From the NCBI GenBank assembly GCA_040376995.1, contig JBEIPP010000002.1:1-61166 (forward strand): 61,166 bases of DNA, given 5' to 3'. The position numbers and the translations under genes were made by a program. This DNA comes from UBA4416 sp040376995 (GTDB lineage: Bacteria > Bacteroidota > Bacteroidia > B-17B0 > Aurantibacillaceae). The notes under the pieces are model-generated. The model was not told where the DNA came from. It searched no databases and saw nothing but the letters and a program-made list of their open reading frames with translations. Shown here one piece after another: positions 17,454-25,545 of this stretch; the stretch's first letter is position 1, and each line of letters begins with the position of its first letter.

Positions 17454-18800
17454 TTGAATAAACGAATTGTGATATTAGGTAGCGGCGAAAGCGGAGTTGG
17501 CAGTGCAATATTAGCACAGTCAAAGGGCTTTAGCGTGTTCGTATCCGACAAGGGTTTGATTCAAGAAAAATATAAATCAGAATTACAAAAACACAACATC
17601 GCATTTGAAGAAGGTGCTCATACGGAGGACTTAATTTTAAATGCAACAGAAATCATTAAGAGTCCTGGCATTCCTGATAAAGTAGAGTTAATTAAAAAAG
17701 CCAAAGAAAAAAACATTCCTGTTATTTCTGAAATAGAATTTGCAGGACGTTATACAAACGCTAAAAAAATATGCATCACAGGTAGTAATGGAAAAACTAC
17801 CACTACCCTGCTCACCTATCATATCCTAAAAAAAGCAGGATACAATGTTGGTTTAGGAGGTAATGTAGGAAAGAGTTTTGCATATCAGGTAGCAACCGAA
17901 AATTTTGATTACTATGTTTTAGAATTAAGCAGCTTTCAGTTAGATGGCATGTACGATTTTAAAGCCGATGTAGCCATTTTATTAAATATCACTCCCGATC
18001 ATTTGGATAGATATGATTACAAGTTTGAGAATTACGTAGCTTCTAAATTTCGCATCACTCAAAACCAAACAGAAAAAGATGCCTTGGTGTATTGTGCAGA
18101 TGATGCAGTGATGGAAAAATACATGCAACAACATCCTATCAAAGCTGAACGCGTTCCGATTAGCATCAAAAAAAAGATAGATGGTAATGGCGCTTTTTTA
18201 CAAGAAAATGAAATAACCCTTAATTATAATAATAATCCTAAACCCTTAATTATGACCTTAGAACAATTGGCTCTTGCTGGTAAGCACAATGTTTACAACT
18301 CAATGGCCGCTTCAATGGCAGCGCGTATCGTAGACATACGTAAAGACATTATCCGTGAAAGTTTAGAAGACTTCGTAAATGTTGAACACCGTTTAGAATT
18401 TGTTGCCTCTATCAATGGCATCGAATTTATTAACGATTCAAAAGCAACTAACATTAACTCTACTTGGTATGCATTAGAAAGTATGCAAAAACCAACAGTT
18501 TTAATTTTGGGTGGACAAGATAAAGGAAACAATTACGATGAATTACTTGACTTAGTAAAAGAAAAAGTAAAAGCAATTGTTTGCTTAGGTGTTGACAATA
18601 AAAAAATCATCAAAGCATTTAAAGGTTCTGTAGAAAATATCATGGAAGCAGGTTCTGCTGTTGAAGCTGTAGCTATGTCTTACAAATTAGCTACTAAAGG
18701 CGATGCTGTTTTATTATCTCCAGCATGTGCAAGTTTTGATTTATTTCAAAACTACGAAGATAGAGGTGTTCAATTTAAATCTGCTGTTAGAGGCCTATAA
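17454..18800 (+). CDS. murD: UDP-N-acetylmuramoyl-L-alanine--D-glutamate ligase
   Basis: Mur ligase of 448 residues that adds D-glutamate to UDP-MurNAc-L-Ala. It starts at TTG (MNKRIVILGSGESGVG). Three domains are visible: the Rossmann-like N-terminal domain, the ATPase domain with ITGSNGKTTTT and LELSSFQLD, and the C-terminal domain with FINDSKATN and LLSPACASFDLFQNYEDRG. All key motifs are intact, so this is the working enzyme. One base after its stop begins a second gene that encodes only the third domain. Confidence 0.95.
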   Translation: MNKRIVILGSGESGVGSAILAQSKGFSVFVSDKGLIQEKYKSELQKHNIAFEEGAHTEDLILNATEIIKSPGIPDKVELIKKAKEKNIPVISEIEFAGRYTNAKKICITGSNGKTTTTLLTYHILKKAGYNVGLGGNVGKSFAYQVATENFDYYVLELSSFQLDGMYDFKADVAILLNITPDHLDRYDYKFENYVASKFRITQNQTEKDALVYCADDAVMEKYMQQHPIKAERVPISIKKKIDGNGAFLQENEITLNYNNNPKPLIMTLEQLALAGKHNVYNSMAASMAARIVDIRKDIIRESLEDFVNVEHRLEFVASINGIEFINDSKATNINSTWYALESMQKPTVLILGGQDKGNNYDELLDLVKEKVKAIVCLGVDNKKIIKAFKGSVENIMEAGSAVEAVAMSYKLATKGDAVLLSPACASFDLFQNYEDRGVQFKSAVRGL

Positions 18801-18801
18801 G

Positions 18802-19287
18802 ATGAAGGAGATTGCATTAGGTCAAAAAACGTTCTCTATTAATAGAGAAACAGACCACAATTTTGAATTTGTAGCTACTATAAATAACGTCACGTTTATT
18901 AACGATTCAAAGGCAACAAATGCAAAACATGCTGTTGAAAGTATTAACTCTTTAGATGCAGAAATCGTGCTAATTTTAGGTGGAGATGATTTAAAAACAG
19001 ATTACTCCTGGTTTACCAATATCAATTACTATAACATTAAAACGGTTATTTATTATGGACGTCGTTTTGCTGAAATAAAAAACATTTTTAATAAACATGT
19101 GATGGTAATTGTAGCTGATAATTTAGAGAGCGCTGTAGAAGTTTCGAAAGCAAAGGCCATTAAAAACCAAGCGGTTTTATTTTCGCCAGCTTGTCCAAGC
19201 TTTGACCCTTTTGACAATTACAAAAACAGAGGTAATAAATTTAAAGAGCTAGTTCTTAAAGAGACCGAAGAGACAAGAGGGATATAA
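18802..19287 (+). CDS. Free-standing MurD C-terminal (ligase domain 3) paralogue
   Basis: Protein of 161 residues from the ATG at 18802, one base after the murD stop. It aligns only with the third domain of MurD: NFEFVATINNVTFINDSKATN parallels the MurD segment, and LFSPACPSFDPFDNYKNRG parallels LLSPACASFDLFQNYEDRG. The loops that hold the UDP-MurNAc-alanyl product in MurD are kept, while the ATPase domain (no GKT P-loop) and the N-terminal domain are absent. It looks like an old tandem partial duplication kept as an intact frame. It could modulate MurD, bind its substrate, or be inert. Its last codons fall in a purine-rich repeat (19258-19305). Confidence 0.8.
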   Translation: MKEIALGQKTFSINRETDHNFEFVATINNVTFINDSKATNAKHAVESINSLDAEIVLILGGDDLKTDYSWFTNINYYNIKTVIYYGRRFAEIKNIFNKHVMVIVADNLESAVEVSKAKAIKNQAVLFSPACPSFDPFDNYKNRGNKFKELVLKETEETRGI

Positions 19288-19361
19288 GAGACTGAAGAGA
19301 TAATATTCTCTCTTTGTTCTATACGAAAAAACTTTGCGCTCTCAGCGGTTAAAAAACAAAA
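19258..19361. repeat. Purine-rich GAGAC repeat and CTTTGCG-type repeat between the MurD-domain gene and ftsW
   Basis: Two dispersed-repeat fragments lie side by side. At 19258-19305 there are recurring GAGAC(C/T)GAAGAGA units that also encode the last residues of the preceding protein (KETEETRGI). At about 19333-19361 there is CTTTGCGCTCTCAGCGGTTA, related to the sequence before ftsQ (23114-23158). Both occupy the ftsW leader. Confidence 0.55.
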
Positions 19362-19371
19362 ACATAAACTA

Positions 19372-20529
19372 ATGAAACAATTATCATACTTAAAAGGAGA
19401 TAGAGTTATATGGGCAATAGTGTTCCTATTGTCTCTATTATCTATTTTGGTAGTATATAGTTCGGTTGTAACATTAGCTCATAAATATAAACAAGGAAAT
19501 ACCGAAGCTTATTTAATAAAACATGCTATTACTATTTTAGGAGGTATATTTATTATGTACCTCGTGCATAAAATGAAATACACTTTGTTTTCTAAAGTGG
19601 CACAAATAGGTATTTTCTTAGTGATTCCTTTATTATTATTTACCTTATTGAAAGGTGTAAGTGCTGGTGAAGCCAGCAGATGGGTTGAAATTCCAGGGTT
19701 AGGGTTAACACTTCAATCCTCTGACGTGGCAAAAATTATTTTATTAATTTTTGTAGCACGCACTTTAACCATTCGTGAAGGTCAATTAGAAGATTTTAAA
19801 TCAGTCATCAAATACCTATTAGTACCAATAGGATTTATTTGCTTATTAATTTTCCCTGCAAACTTTTCTACAGCAGCCCTATTATTTTCAAACTGCTTAT
19901 TTTTAATGTTTGTTGGTAGAGTAAAAGTAAAATTTATCATGTACATTTTGGGAGCTTGTGTTGGTTTTGCTTTATTATTAGGTGTTATCATTTTTCAATT
20001 TCCTGATTTAATTTCTCGTGGAACTACATGGAAAGCACGTATCGAAAACTTTAGTAAGGGTGATGCGAAAAACAATTACCAAAGTGAGCAAGCAAAAATT
20101 GCTATTGCTACTGGTGGCATTATTGGTAAAGGTCCAGGTAACAGTACACAGCGTGCCTTTTTACCACAAGCTTCTTCCGATTTTATTTATGCTATTATTA
20201 TTGAAGAGTATGGCTTATTTACAGGCTTCGGCATGTTATTCTTATACATGATATTATTATTTAGAGGTATAAGAATTTTACGCGATTCAGAAAAACCATT
20301 TGGCGGATTGATGGCCGTTGGTTTAAGTTTTAGCTTAGTGTTTCAAGCATTAATTAATATGGCGGTTGCGGTAAATTTATTTCCTGTAACTGGTCAGCCA
20401 TTACCTTTAGTGAGTATGGGAGGAACCTCTATTTGGTTTACCTGTATTGCTATTGGTATAATTTTAAGTGTAAGTAAATCAAACGAAGAAGTAGCCCCTC
20501 TAAATCTCCCCGAGGGCGACACTTTGTAG
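19372..20529 (+). CDS. ftsW: Septal peptidoglycan polymerase/SEDS protein FtsW
   Basis: SEDS-family membrane glycosyltransferase of 385 residues with about ten membrane helices. It is paired with FtsI in septal wall synthesis. Diagnostic segments are EASRWVEIPGLGLTLQSSD, KGPGNSTQRAFLPQASSDF with IIIEEYGLF, and VTGQPLPLVSMGGTS. FtsW rather than RodA is chosen by its place in dcw. The final residues (VAPLNLPEGDTL) are encoded by a dispersed CCCCTCTAAATCTCCCC-type repeat, so the native C-terminus appears to have been replaced or extended by repeat insertion. Confidence 0.92.
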   Translation: MKQLSYLKGDRVIWAIVFLLSLLSILVVYSSVVTLAHKYKQGNTEAYLIKHAITILGGIFIMYLVHKMKYTLFSKVAQIGIFLVIPLLLFTLLKGVSAGEASRWVEIPGLGLTLQSSDVAKIILLIFVARTLTIREGQLEDFKSVIKYLLVPIGFICLLIFPANFSTAALLFSNCLFLMFVGRVKVKFIMYILGACVGFALLLGVIIFQFPDLISRGTTWKARIENFSKGDAKNNYQSEQAKIAIATGGIIGKGPGNSTQRAFLPQASSDFIYAIIIEEYGLFTGFGMLFLYMILLFRGIRILRDSEKPFGGLMAVGLSFSLVFQALINMAVAVNLFPVTGQPLPLVSMGGTSIWFTCIAIGIILSVSKSNEEVAPLNLPEGDTL

Positions 20530-20621
20530 TATTACAAATTATATAAAGTTCTAAATTGAGTATTAATAAAAACATATCTACACGCAATTCTCCTTACCCT
20601 TCGGGGAAGGTTGGGATGGGG
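20494..20621. repeat. Two repeat fragments covering the ftsW end and murG start
   Basis: Fragment one (about 20494-20525, CCCCTCTAAATCTCCCCGAG) supplies the ftsW stop region. Fragment two (about 20585-20621) reads CTCCTTACCCTTCGGGGAAG then GTTGGGATGGGG. It contains a hairpin with CCTTaCCC (592-599) and GGGgAAGG (603-610) closing a TTC loop, ending 5 nt before the murG ATG. Both wordings are familiar dispersed repeats in Bacteroidota intergenic DNA. Confidence 0.6.
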
Positions 20622-21722
20622 CTCCGTGTCATATTAAGCGGAGGCGGTACTGGAGGTCATATATTTCCTGCTGTGGCTATTGCTAACGAAATAAAAAAAT
20701 TAGTGCCTCATGCTGAGATTTTATTTGTAGGCGCTTTAGGCAAAATGGAAATGGAAAAAGTTCCTGCTGCTGGCTACAAAATTATTGGCGTTCCTATTGC
20801 TGGCCTGCAACGCAAATTCACTTGGGCAAATTTTAAATTACCATTCTTAATTATACAATCACTTTTAAAAACTCGCAAAATTGTGAGTGAGTTTAAACCA
20901 GATGTGGTTGTTGGCACTGGTGGCTATGCTTCTGGACCAATATTAAAAGCAGCAACATCAAAAGATATTCCAGCATTATTACAAGAACAAAATTCTTACG
21001 CGGGAATTACGAATAAAATATTATCAAAAAAAGCGAGTAAGATTTGTGTAGCCTACGAAGGCATGGAGCAATTCTTTCCTAAAGAAAAAATTATTTTAAC
21101 AGGCAATCCTGTTCGTCAAGATATTACCAATATTTCTGCTAAACGTGATGAAGCATTTGAGTTTTTTGGATTAGATAAAAACAGAAAAACAATTTTAGTC
21201 GTTGGTGGAAGTCTTGGCGCTAAAGGCATAAATGAAGCTATAAGCGAAGGCTTGCAACAATTAGCCGACAACAACATCCAACTAATTTGGCAAACTGGTA
21301 AAACGTATTTCGAAACTGCTAAACAACAAACTGCTAATTTCGAATCCAAAAATATTAGAGCGGTTGATTTTATTACACGCATGGATTTGGCTTATGCCTT
21401 TGCGGATGTAGTAATTTCTAGAGCTGGTGCTGGTGCTATTTCCGAATTATGTATTGTACAAAAGCCAAGCATATTAGTTCCATTATTAACAGCAGCCGAA
21501 GATCATCAAACAAAAAATGCGATGTCTTTAGTGAATAAAAAAGCGGCCATTTTAGTACGAGACGATCAAGCAAAAACAACCTTAATAAAGGAAGCCATTG
21601 CTTTAGTGAATAATGCATCATTACAAGAAGAATTGAGTAAAAACTGCGCATTGCTGGCTTTACCAAATTCAACGAGTATGATTGCCAACGAAGTTTTAAA
21701 ATTAGCCAACTACACTTTGTAA
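20616..21722 (+). CDS. murG: UDP-GlcNAc:lipid I N-acetylglucosaminyltransferase
   Basis: GT-B glycosyltransferase of 368 residues that converts lipid I to lipid II on the cytoplasmic face of the inner membrane. It has the N-terminal ILSGGGTGGHIFPAVAIA, VVGTGGYASGP, LQEQNSYAG, GGSLGAKGINEAI and ISRAGAGAISELC. I set the start at the ATG at 20616; the frame extends upstream to a TTG at 20556, but that part is encoded by a dispersed repeat and has no counterpart in MurG. A repeat-derived hairpin lies just before this ATG. The stop overlaps murC by one base (TAATG). Confidence 0.94.
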   Translation: MGLRVILSGGGTGGHIFPAVAIANEIKKLVPHAEILFVGALGKMEMEKVPAAGYKIIGVPIAGLQRKFTWANFKLPFLIIQSLLKTRKIVSEFKPDVVVGTGGYASGPILKAATSKDIPALLQEQNSYAGITNKILSKKASKICVAYEGMEQFFPKEKIILTGNPVRQDITNISAKRDEAFEFFGLDKNRKTILVVGGSLGAKGINEAISEGLQQLADNNIQLIWQTGKTYFETAKQQTANFESKNIRAVDFITRMDLAYAFADVVISRAGAGAISELCIVQKPSILVPLLTAAEDHQTKNAMSLVNKKAAILVRDDQAKTTLIKEAIALVNNASLQEELSKNCALLALPNSTSMIANEVLKLANYTL

Positions 21723-23116
21723 TGAATATTCTGGACTATAAACTATATTACTTCTTAGGTGCTGGTGGCATCGGTATGAGTGCTTTGGTGCGCTATTTTA
21801 ATCATTACGGCAAAATCGTATATGGTTACGATAAAACAGCAACCGACTTAACCAAACAATTACAAGCTGAAGGTTCTCAATTACATTTCAACGAAAATGT
21901 TGATTTGGTAAAAGAGCTATTCTCAAAATATAACAAAGAAGACATTTTAGTCATCTACACGCCTGCAGTTCCAAAAGACCATGCTGAGTTTGTGTACTTG
22001 CAAGAAAATGGTTACCACTTACAAAAACGTGCTTGGGTATTAGGTGAAATTACTAAACAGTTCCGCACCATTGCTATTGCTGGTACTCATGGTAAAACAA
22101 CCACTACTACCATGGTGACTCATATTTTAAAAACAGCAGGCATTAATTGCTTTGCATTTTTAGGAGGTATTTCTCAAAACTATAACACCAATTTATTGCT
22201 GGGAGACGCTAACGATAAGGATGCTTACGTTGTAGTAGAAGCTGACGAATACGACCGTTCGTTTTTAACCTTACACCCTTACATTACTGTTATTACAAGC
22301 GTTGACGCTGATCACTTGGATATTTATGGCGATAAGGATGCCATGCATCAAACCTATACTCAGTTTGCTGGTCAGGTTCAAAAAGATGGTTTTTTGATTG
22401 TTAAAAAAAATGTTGATAACGATTTGAGTCTCAAGGTTAAACGCCTTATCTACTCACTAAATTTAGATACGGAATATTCTGCCGATTCTATACACATTGC
22501 TGATGGTGAGTTTTGTTATAATATCATCAGTCCTATAGAGTCTGTAAGCCACGTAGCCATTGGGTTGCCAGGTTTACACAATGTAGAAAATTCAATTGCA
22601 GCAGTAGCTGTTGCACAACAATTAGGTATTAAGGGCGATGTGATAAACAAAGCCTTACGTTCTTTTAAAGGAGTGAAACGAAGATTTGATTACCGAGTAA
22701 AATCAAAATCGGTTGTGTACATAGATGATTATGCTCATCATCCAGAAGAATTGAGAGCTGCTATTACGGCTGCAAAACAATTATATCCTGATAAAAAAGT
22801 GACTGGCATTTTTCAACCACATCTATTTTCACGCACCCGCGATTTAGCTGATGGTTTTACAGAGAGTTTAGATTTGTTGGATGTATGTGTGTTGTTAGAT
22901 ATCTACCCTGCTAGGGAAAAACCAATTGAAGGAATCAATTCGCAGATGTTGTTAGATAAAATGAAAAGCACGCACAAATTTTTAGTAAAAAAAGAAAACG
23001 TGATTGAGTTTTTAAAAACACATCCACCACAAGTAGTGATGACATTAGGTGCAGGAGATATAGACACGTTGATTTTACCGATTGAAAAACTACTGAATGA
23101 AAAACAAACCTCTTAG
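21722..23116 (+). CDS. murC: UDP-N-acetylmuramate--L-alanine ligase
   Basis: First Mur ligase, 464 residues, adding L-alanine to UDP-MurNAc. Features are the N-terminal FLGAGGIGMSALVRYF, the P-loop IAGTHGKTTTTTMV, EADEYDRSFL with the metal-binding acidic residues, VDADHLDIYGD, and the C-terminal domain with IDDYAHHPEELRA and FQPHLFSRTRDL. It is coupled to murG through a TAATG overlap. A dispersed repeat in the short gap downstream separates it from ftsQ. Confidence 0.96.
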   Translation: MNILDYKLYYFLGAGGIGMSALVRYFNHYGKIVYGYDKTATDLTKQLQAEGSQLHFNENVDLVKELFSKYNKEDILVIYTPAVPKDHAEFVYLQENGYHLQKRAWVLGEITKQFRTIAIAGTHGKTTTTTMVTHILKTAGINCFAFLGGISQNYNTNLLLGDANDKDAYVVVEADEYDRSFLTLHPYITVITSVDADHLDIYGDKDAMHQTYTQFAGQVQKDGFLIVKKNVDNDLSLKVKRLIYSLNLDTEYSADSIHIADGEFCYNIISPIESVSHVAIGLPGLHNVENSIAAVAVAQQLGIKGDVINKALRSFKGVKRRFDYRVKSKSVVYIDDYAHHPEELRAAITAAKQLYPDKKVTGIFQPHLFSRTRDLADGFTESLDLLDVCVLLDIYPAREKPIEGINSQMLLDKMKSTHKFLVKKENVIEFLKTHPPQVVMTLGAGDIDTLILPIEKLLNEKQTS

Positions 23117-23158
23117 CGCTCTTTGCATAAACTCAGCGCCCTTTGCGGTTAAATAACA
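23114..23158. repeat. CTCAGCG/CTTTGCGGTTAAA repeat between murC and ftsQ
   Basis: The whole 44-bp gap is made of AGCGCTCTTTGCATAAACTC followed by AGCGCCCTTTGCGGTTAAAT, two imperfect direct copies of a short unit. Related wording stands before ftsW. A TTG in this repeat (23143) opens the ftsQ frame early but is unlikely to be used. Confidence 0.55.
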
Positions 23159-23160
23159 AA

Positions 23161-23994
23161 ATGAAAAAAATTAATTTTAGAAAAATAATAGTTATCGTTC
23201 TTTGGATTATTGGATTATCGGGTCTATTAGCGTCTTTAGCTTTTGCCACTGGCAAAGAAAAAAACGTGGGAGCTGAAAACTTATACGTGTCGGTAAACAA
23301 CACAGAAGTTAACACCTTTATTGATGAAGAAGATGTAAAAGAATTTTTTAAAGACAGAAATGATTCTATTTTACATGCCTCTTTAAAAAATATTGATGTA
23401 AATAGTTTAGAGAAAGCTTTAAACTCTCACCCAGCTGTTGAAAATGCAGACATTGCCGTAGATGTAAATGGAGATGTAAACATCGATGTAACACAACGCA
23501 CACCATTAGTTCGAGTAATCAACTTAGATGGCGAAAGTTATTACATTGATGACAAATCAAAACTAATGCCTTTAAGTGATAAATACACCGCTCGTGTATT
23601 AATTGCTACAGGATACATCATCGAACCATTTGCCTCACGATATCAGTTTCCAATTACAACCATTGCTAAGCACGAAGTATTTAGTAAAGTAAGTGTACTA
23701 GATGATATTTATAAAATCTCTGCATTTATCGCTAAAGACTCTGTGTTAGCAAGCCTGATACATCAAATAAATGTAACGCCAGATAAGGAATTAGAGTTAT
23801 ATCCTTCAATTGGCAATCATAAAATAATTTTTGGAGAAGCGAAAGATTTTCAAGAGAAATTTGACAAGCTAAAATTATTTTATACCGACGGATTAAATAA
23901 AACAGATGGTTGGAATAAATATTCAACTATTAATATAAAATATAAGAACCAAGTGGTTTGCACCTGTCTACCGATAGGCAAGACTAAAAAATAA
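23161..23994 (+). CDS. ftsQ: Cell division protein FtsQ/DivIB-like
   Basis: Bitopic division protein of 277 residues: one membrane helix (about residues 8-30, IIVIVLWIIGLSGLLASLAF), then a periplasmic POTRA/FtsQ domain (YVSVNNTEVNTFIDEEDVKEF; NSLEKALNSHPAVENADIAV) and a beta domain. It recruits late divisome components with FtsL. The start is the ATG at 23161 after a repeat-filled gap. The final residues (VCTCLPIGKTKK) are encoded by a palindromic repeat (23961-23984) related to those at 41461, 47421 and 51521, so the C-terminal tail is probably not ancestral. Confidence 0.88.
   Translation: MKKINFRKIIVIVLWIIGLSGLLASLAFATGKEKNVGAENLYVSVNNTEVNTFIDEEDVKEFFKDRNDSILHASLKNIDVNSLEKALNSHPAVENADIAVDVNGDVNIDVTQRTPLVRVINLDGESYYIDDKSKLMPLSDKYTARVLIATGYIIEPFASRYQFPITTIAKHEVFSKVSVLDDIYKISAFIAKDSVLASLIHQINVTPDKELELYPSIGNHKIIFGEAKDFQEKFDKLKLFYTDGLNKTDGWNKYSTINIKYKNQVVCTCLPIGKTKK
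23961..23984. repeat. Palindromic repeat inside the ftsQ 3' end
   Basis: CCTGTCTACCGATAGGCAAG matches, in reverse orientation, the palindrome CCTGCCTGTCGGCAGACAGG of the three leader elements at 17 of 20 positions. It encodes the last residues of FtsQ. Confidence 0.6.
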
Positions 23995-23998
23995 GAAT

Positions 23999-25363
23999 AT
24001 GGACAATAAGCACGTAGGAAAACAAATGCCAGAAAATGCGGAACTAGTGGTAGGTCTTGACATTGGAACAACTAAAATTGCCGCTATCGTTGGTTATAAA
24101 AACGATCACGGTAAAGTAGAAATTTTAAGCATCGGTAAATCCGAATCATTGGGAGTACACCGTGGTGTAGTGGCTAATATTGAGCAAACTATTGAGTCTA
24201 TTAAAGCAGCTATTAAAATTGCTGGCGATAAAGCAAATATTGATATTGAAGAGGTAATCGTTGGTATTGCAGGGCAACATATTAAAAGTATGCAGCACCG
24301 TGGTATGGTTACTCGTAAATCATTAGAAGAAGAGGTTTCTCAAAACGACGTGGATCAATTAATTGACAACATGCACCGTTTAGTGATGAGTCCAGGTGAA
24401 GAAATTATTCACGTGATTCCTCAAGAATATATTATTGATAACGAAAGCGGAATTCGTAATCCTATCGGGCATTCTGGGATTCGTTTAGAAGGAAACTTCC
24501 ATATTATTACTGGACAAGTAAGTGCAGTAAAAAATATTTTTAAATGTGTGGATAGAGCAAAATTAACAACTGTTGATTTACACTTAGAGCCATTAGCAAG
24601 TGCTGATGCCGTATTAAGTGACGAAGAAAAAGAAGCAGGTGTTGTATTAGTTGATATTGGTGGCGGAACAACTGACGTAGCCATTTTCTATGATGGTATT
24701 ATTCGTCATACAGCTGTGATTCCTTTTGGTGGAAACATTATTACTGATGATATTAAAGAAGGTTGTGGTATTATTAAAACACAAGCGGAGCAATTAAAAA
24801 TACGTTTTGGTTCGGCTTTAGCGCAAGAAAATCAAATGAACGAAGTGATCTCTATCCCAGGATTAAGAGGTCGTCCACACAAAGAAATTTCGGTAAACAC
24901 ATTAGCGCAAATTATTCAAGCGCGTATGGAAGAAATTTTAGAGTTCGTATTATTTGAAATTAAATCTTCTGGTTTCGAACGCAAATTAGCTGGTGGTATC
25001 GTTGTTACAGGTGGTGGCGCTCAATTAAAACACTTACCTCAATTAGTGATGTTAACTACTGGTATGGATTGTCGTATTGGAACACCTAACGAACACTTAG
25101 CTGGTGCTGATGATGAATTAAAAAATCCAATGTATGCAACAGGTGTAGGCTTGGTAATGAAAGGTATTGAAAAATACGAGCGTGAATTAAAACGCGGCAC
25201 TAACTCTACAAAAGCAGTAGAAGAAAAAGTTTTAGTTAAAACTGAAGAAGCAAAACAAAAAGCAGAGAAAAAAGTAACCGGTCACTCTAAACAAAAAGCA
25301 GGAAACTTCTTCGACTCCTTAATTAGCAGAGCTAAGGATTGGATGAGCGATGATGTAGAATAA
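23999..25363 (+). CDS. ftsA: Cell division protein FtsA
   Basis: Actin-fold ATPase of 454 residues that tethers FtsZ filaments to the membrane. It has VVGLDIGTTKIAAIVG (phosphate 1), the SHS2/1C domain after it, VLVDIGGGTTDVAIF (phosphate 2) and GGIVVTGGGAQLKHL (adenosine motif). The C-terminus ends in an amphipathic-looking segment (FFDSLISRAKDWMSDD), the usual membrane-targeting helix, after a charged, Lys-rich linker. The ATG is 5 bp after ftsQ. A 182-bp gap with purine-rich and TTCGAG-type repeats separates it from ftsZ. Confidence 0.96.
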   Translation: MDNKHVGKQMPENAELVVGLDIGTTKIAAIVGYKNDHGKVEILSIGKSESLGVHRGVVANIEQTIESIKAAIKIAGDKANIDIEEVIVGIAGQHIKSMQHRGMVTRKSLEEEVSQNDVDQLIDNMHRLVMSPGEEIIHVIPQEYIIDNESGIRNPIGHSGIRLEGNFHIITGQVSAVKNIFKCVDRAKLTTVDLHLEPLASADAVLSDEEKEAGVVLVDIGGGTTDVAIFYDGIIRHTAVIPFGGNIITDDIKEGCGIIKTQAEQLKIRFGSALAQENQMNEVISIPGLRGRPHKEISVNTLAQIIQARMEEILEFVLFEIKSSGFERKLAGGIVVTGGGAQLKHLPQLVMLTTGMDCRIGTPNEHLAGADDELKNPMYATGVGLVMKGIEKYERELKRGTNSTKAVEEKVLVKTEEAKQKAEKKVTGHSKQKAGNFFDSLISRAKDWMSDDVE

Positions 25364-25364
25364 G

Positions 25365-25447
25365 GGACGAAAGAGACGAAAGAGATTAAGGGGACTTAGG
25401 TATAAACAAAATACAGGTTTATCACTTCGAGCGAAGTCGAGAATCGA
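25365..25447. repeat. Repeats in the ftsA-ftsZ gap
   Basis: Two kinds of repeat follow the ftsA stop. The first is a GAGACGAAAGAGATTAAG purine-rich stretch (25365-25390), like the one after the MurD-domain gene. The second is CACTTCGAGCGAAGTCGAGA (about 25424-25443), a small palindrome of the family seen before murE and mraY. Confidence 0.55.
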
Positions 25448-25545
25448 AGAGGCAGAAAAAATAAAACAATTCAACTTATATGTCCTTTTATGACTTATAT
25501 GGTTCAAATAAAAAACAAAAATACAAACAACAAAAACTACATACC

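Noticed and set aside
18703..18801. Longer start for the MurD C-terminal paralogue inside murD
   Set aside because: The extra residues are an out-of-frame reading of murD; the ATG at 18802, one base after the murD stop, is the natural start.
20556..20615. N-terminal extension of MurG from a TTG
   Set aside because: It is encoded by a dispersed repeat and has no match in the family; GT-B MurG proteins start just before ILSGGGTGGH.
25480..25545. 22-residue basic extension of FtsZ from an ATG at 25480
   Set aside because: Not typical of FtsZ; ATGATG at 25546 directly precedes the conserved N-terminus. It cannot be excluded without N-terminal peptide data.
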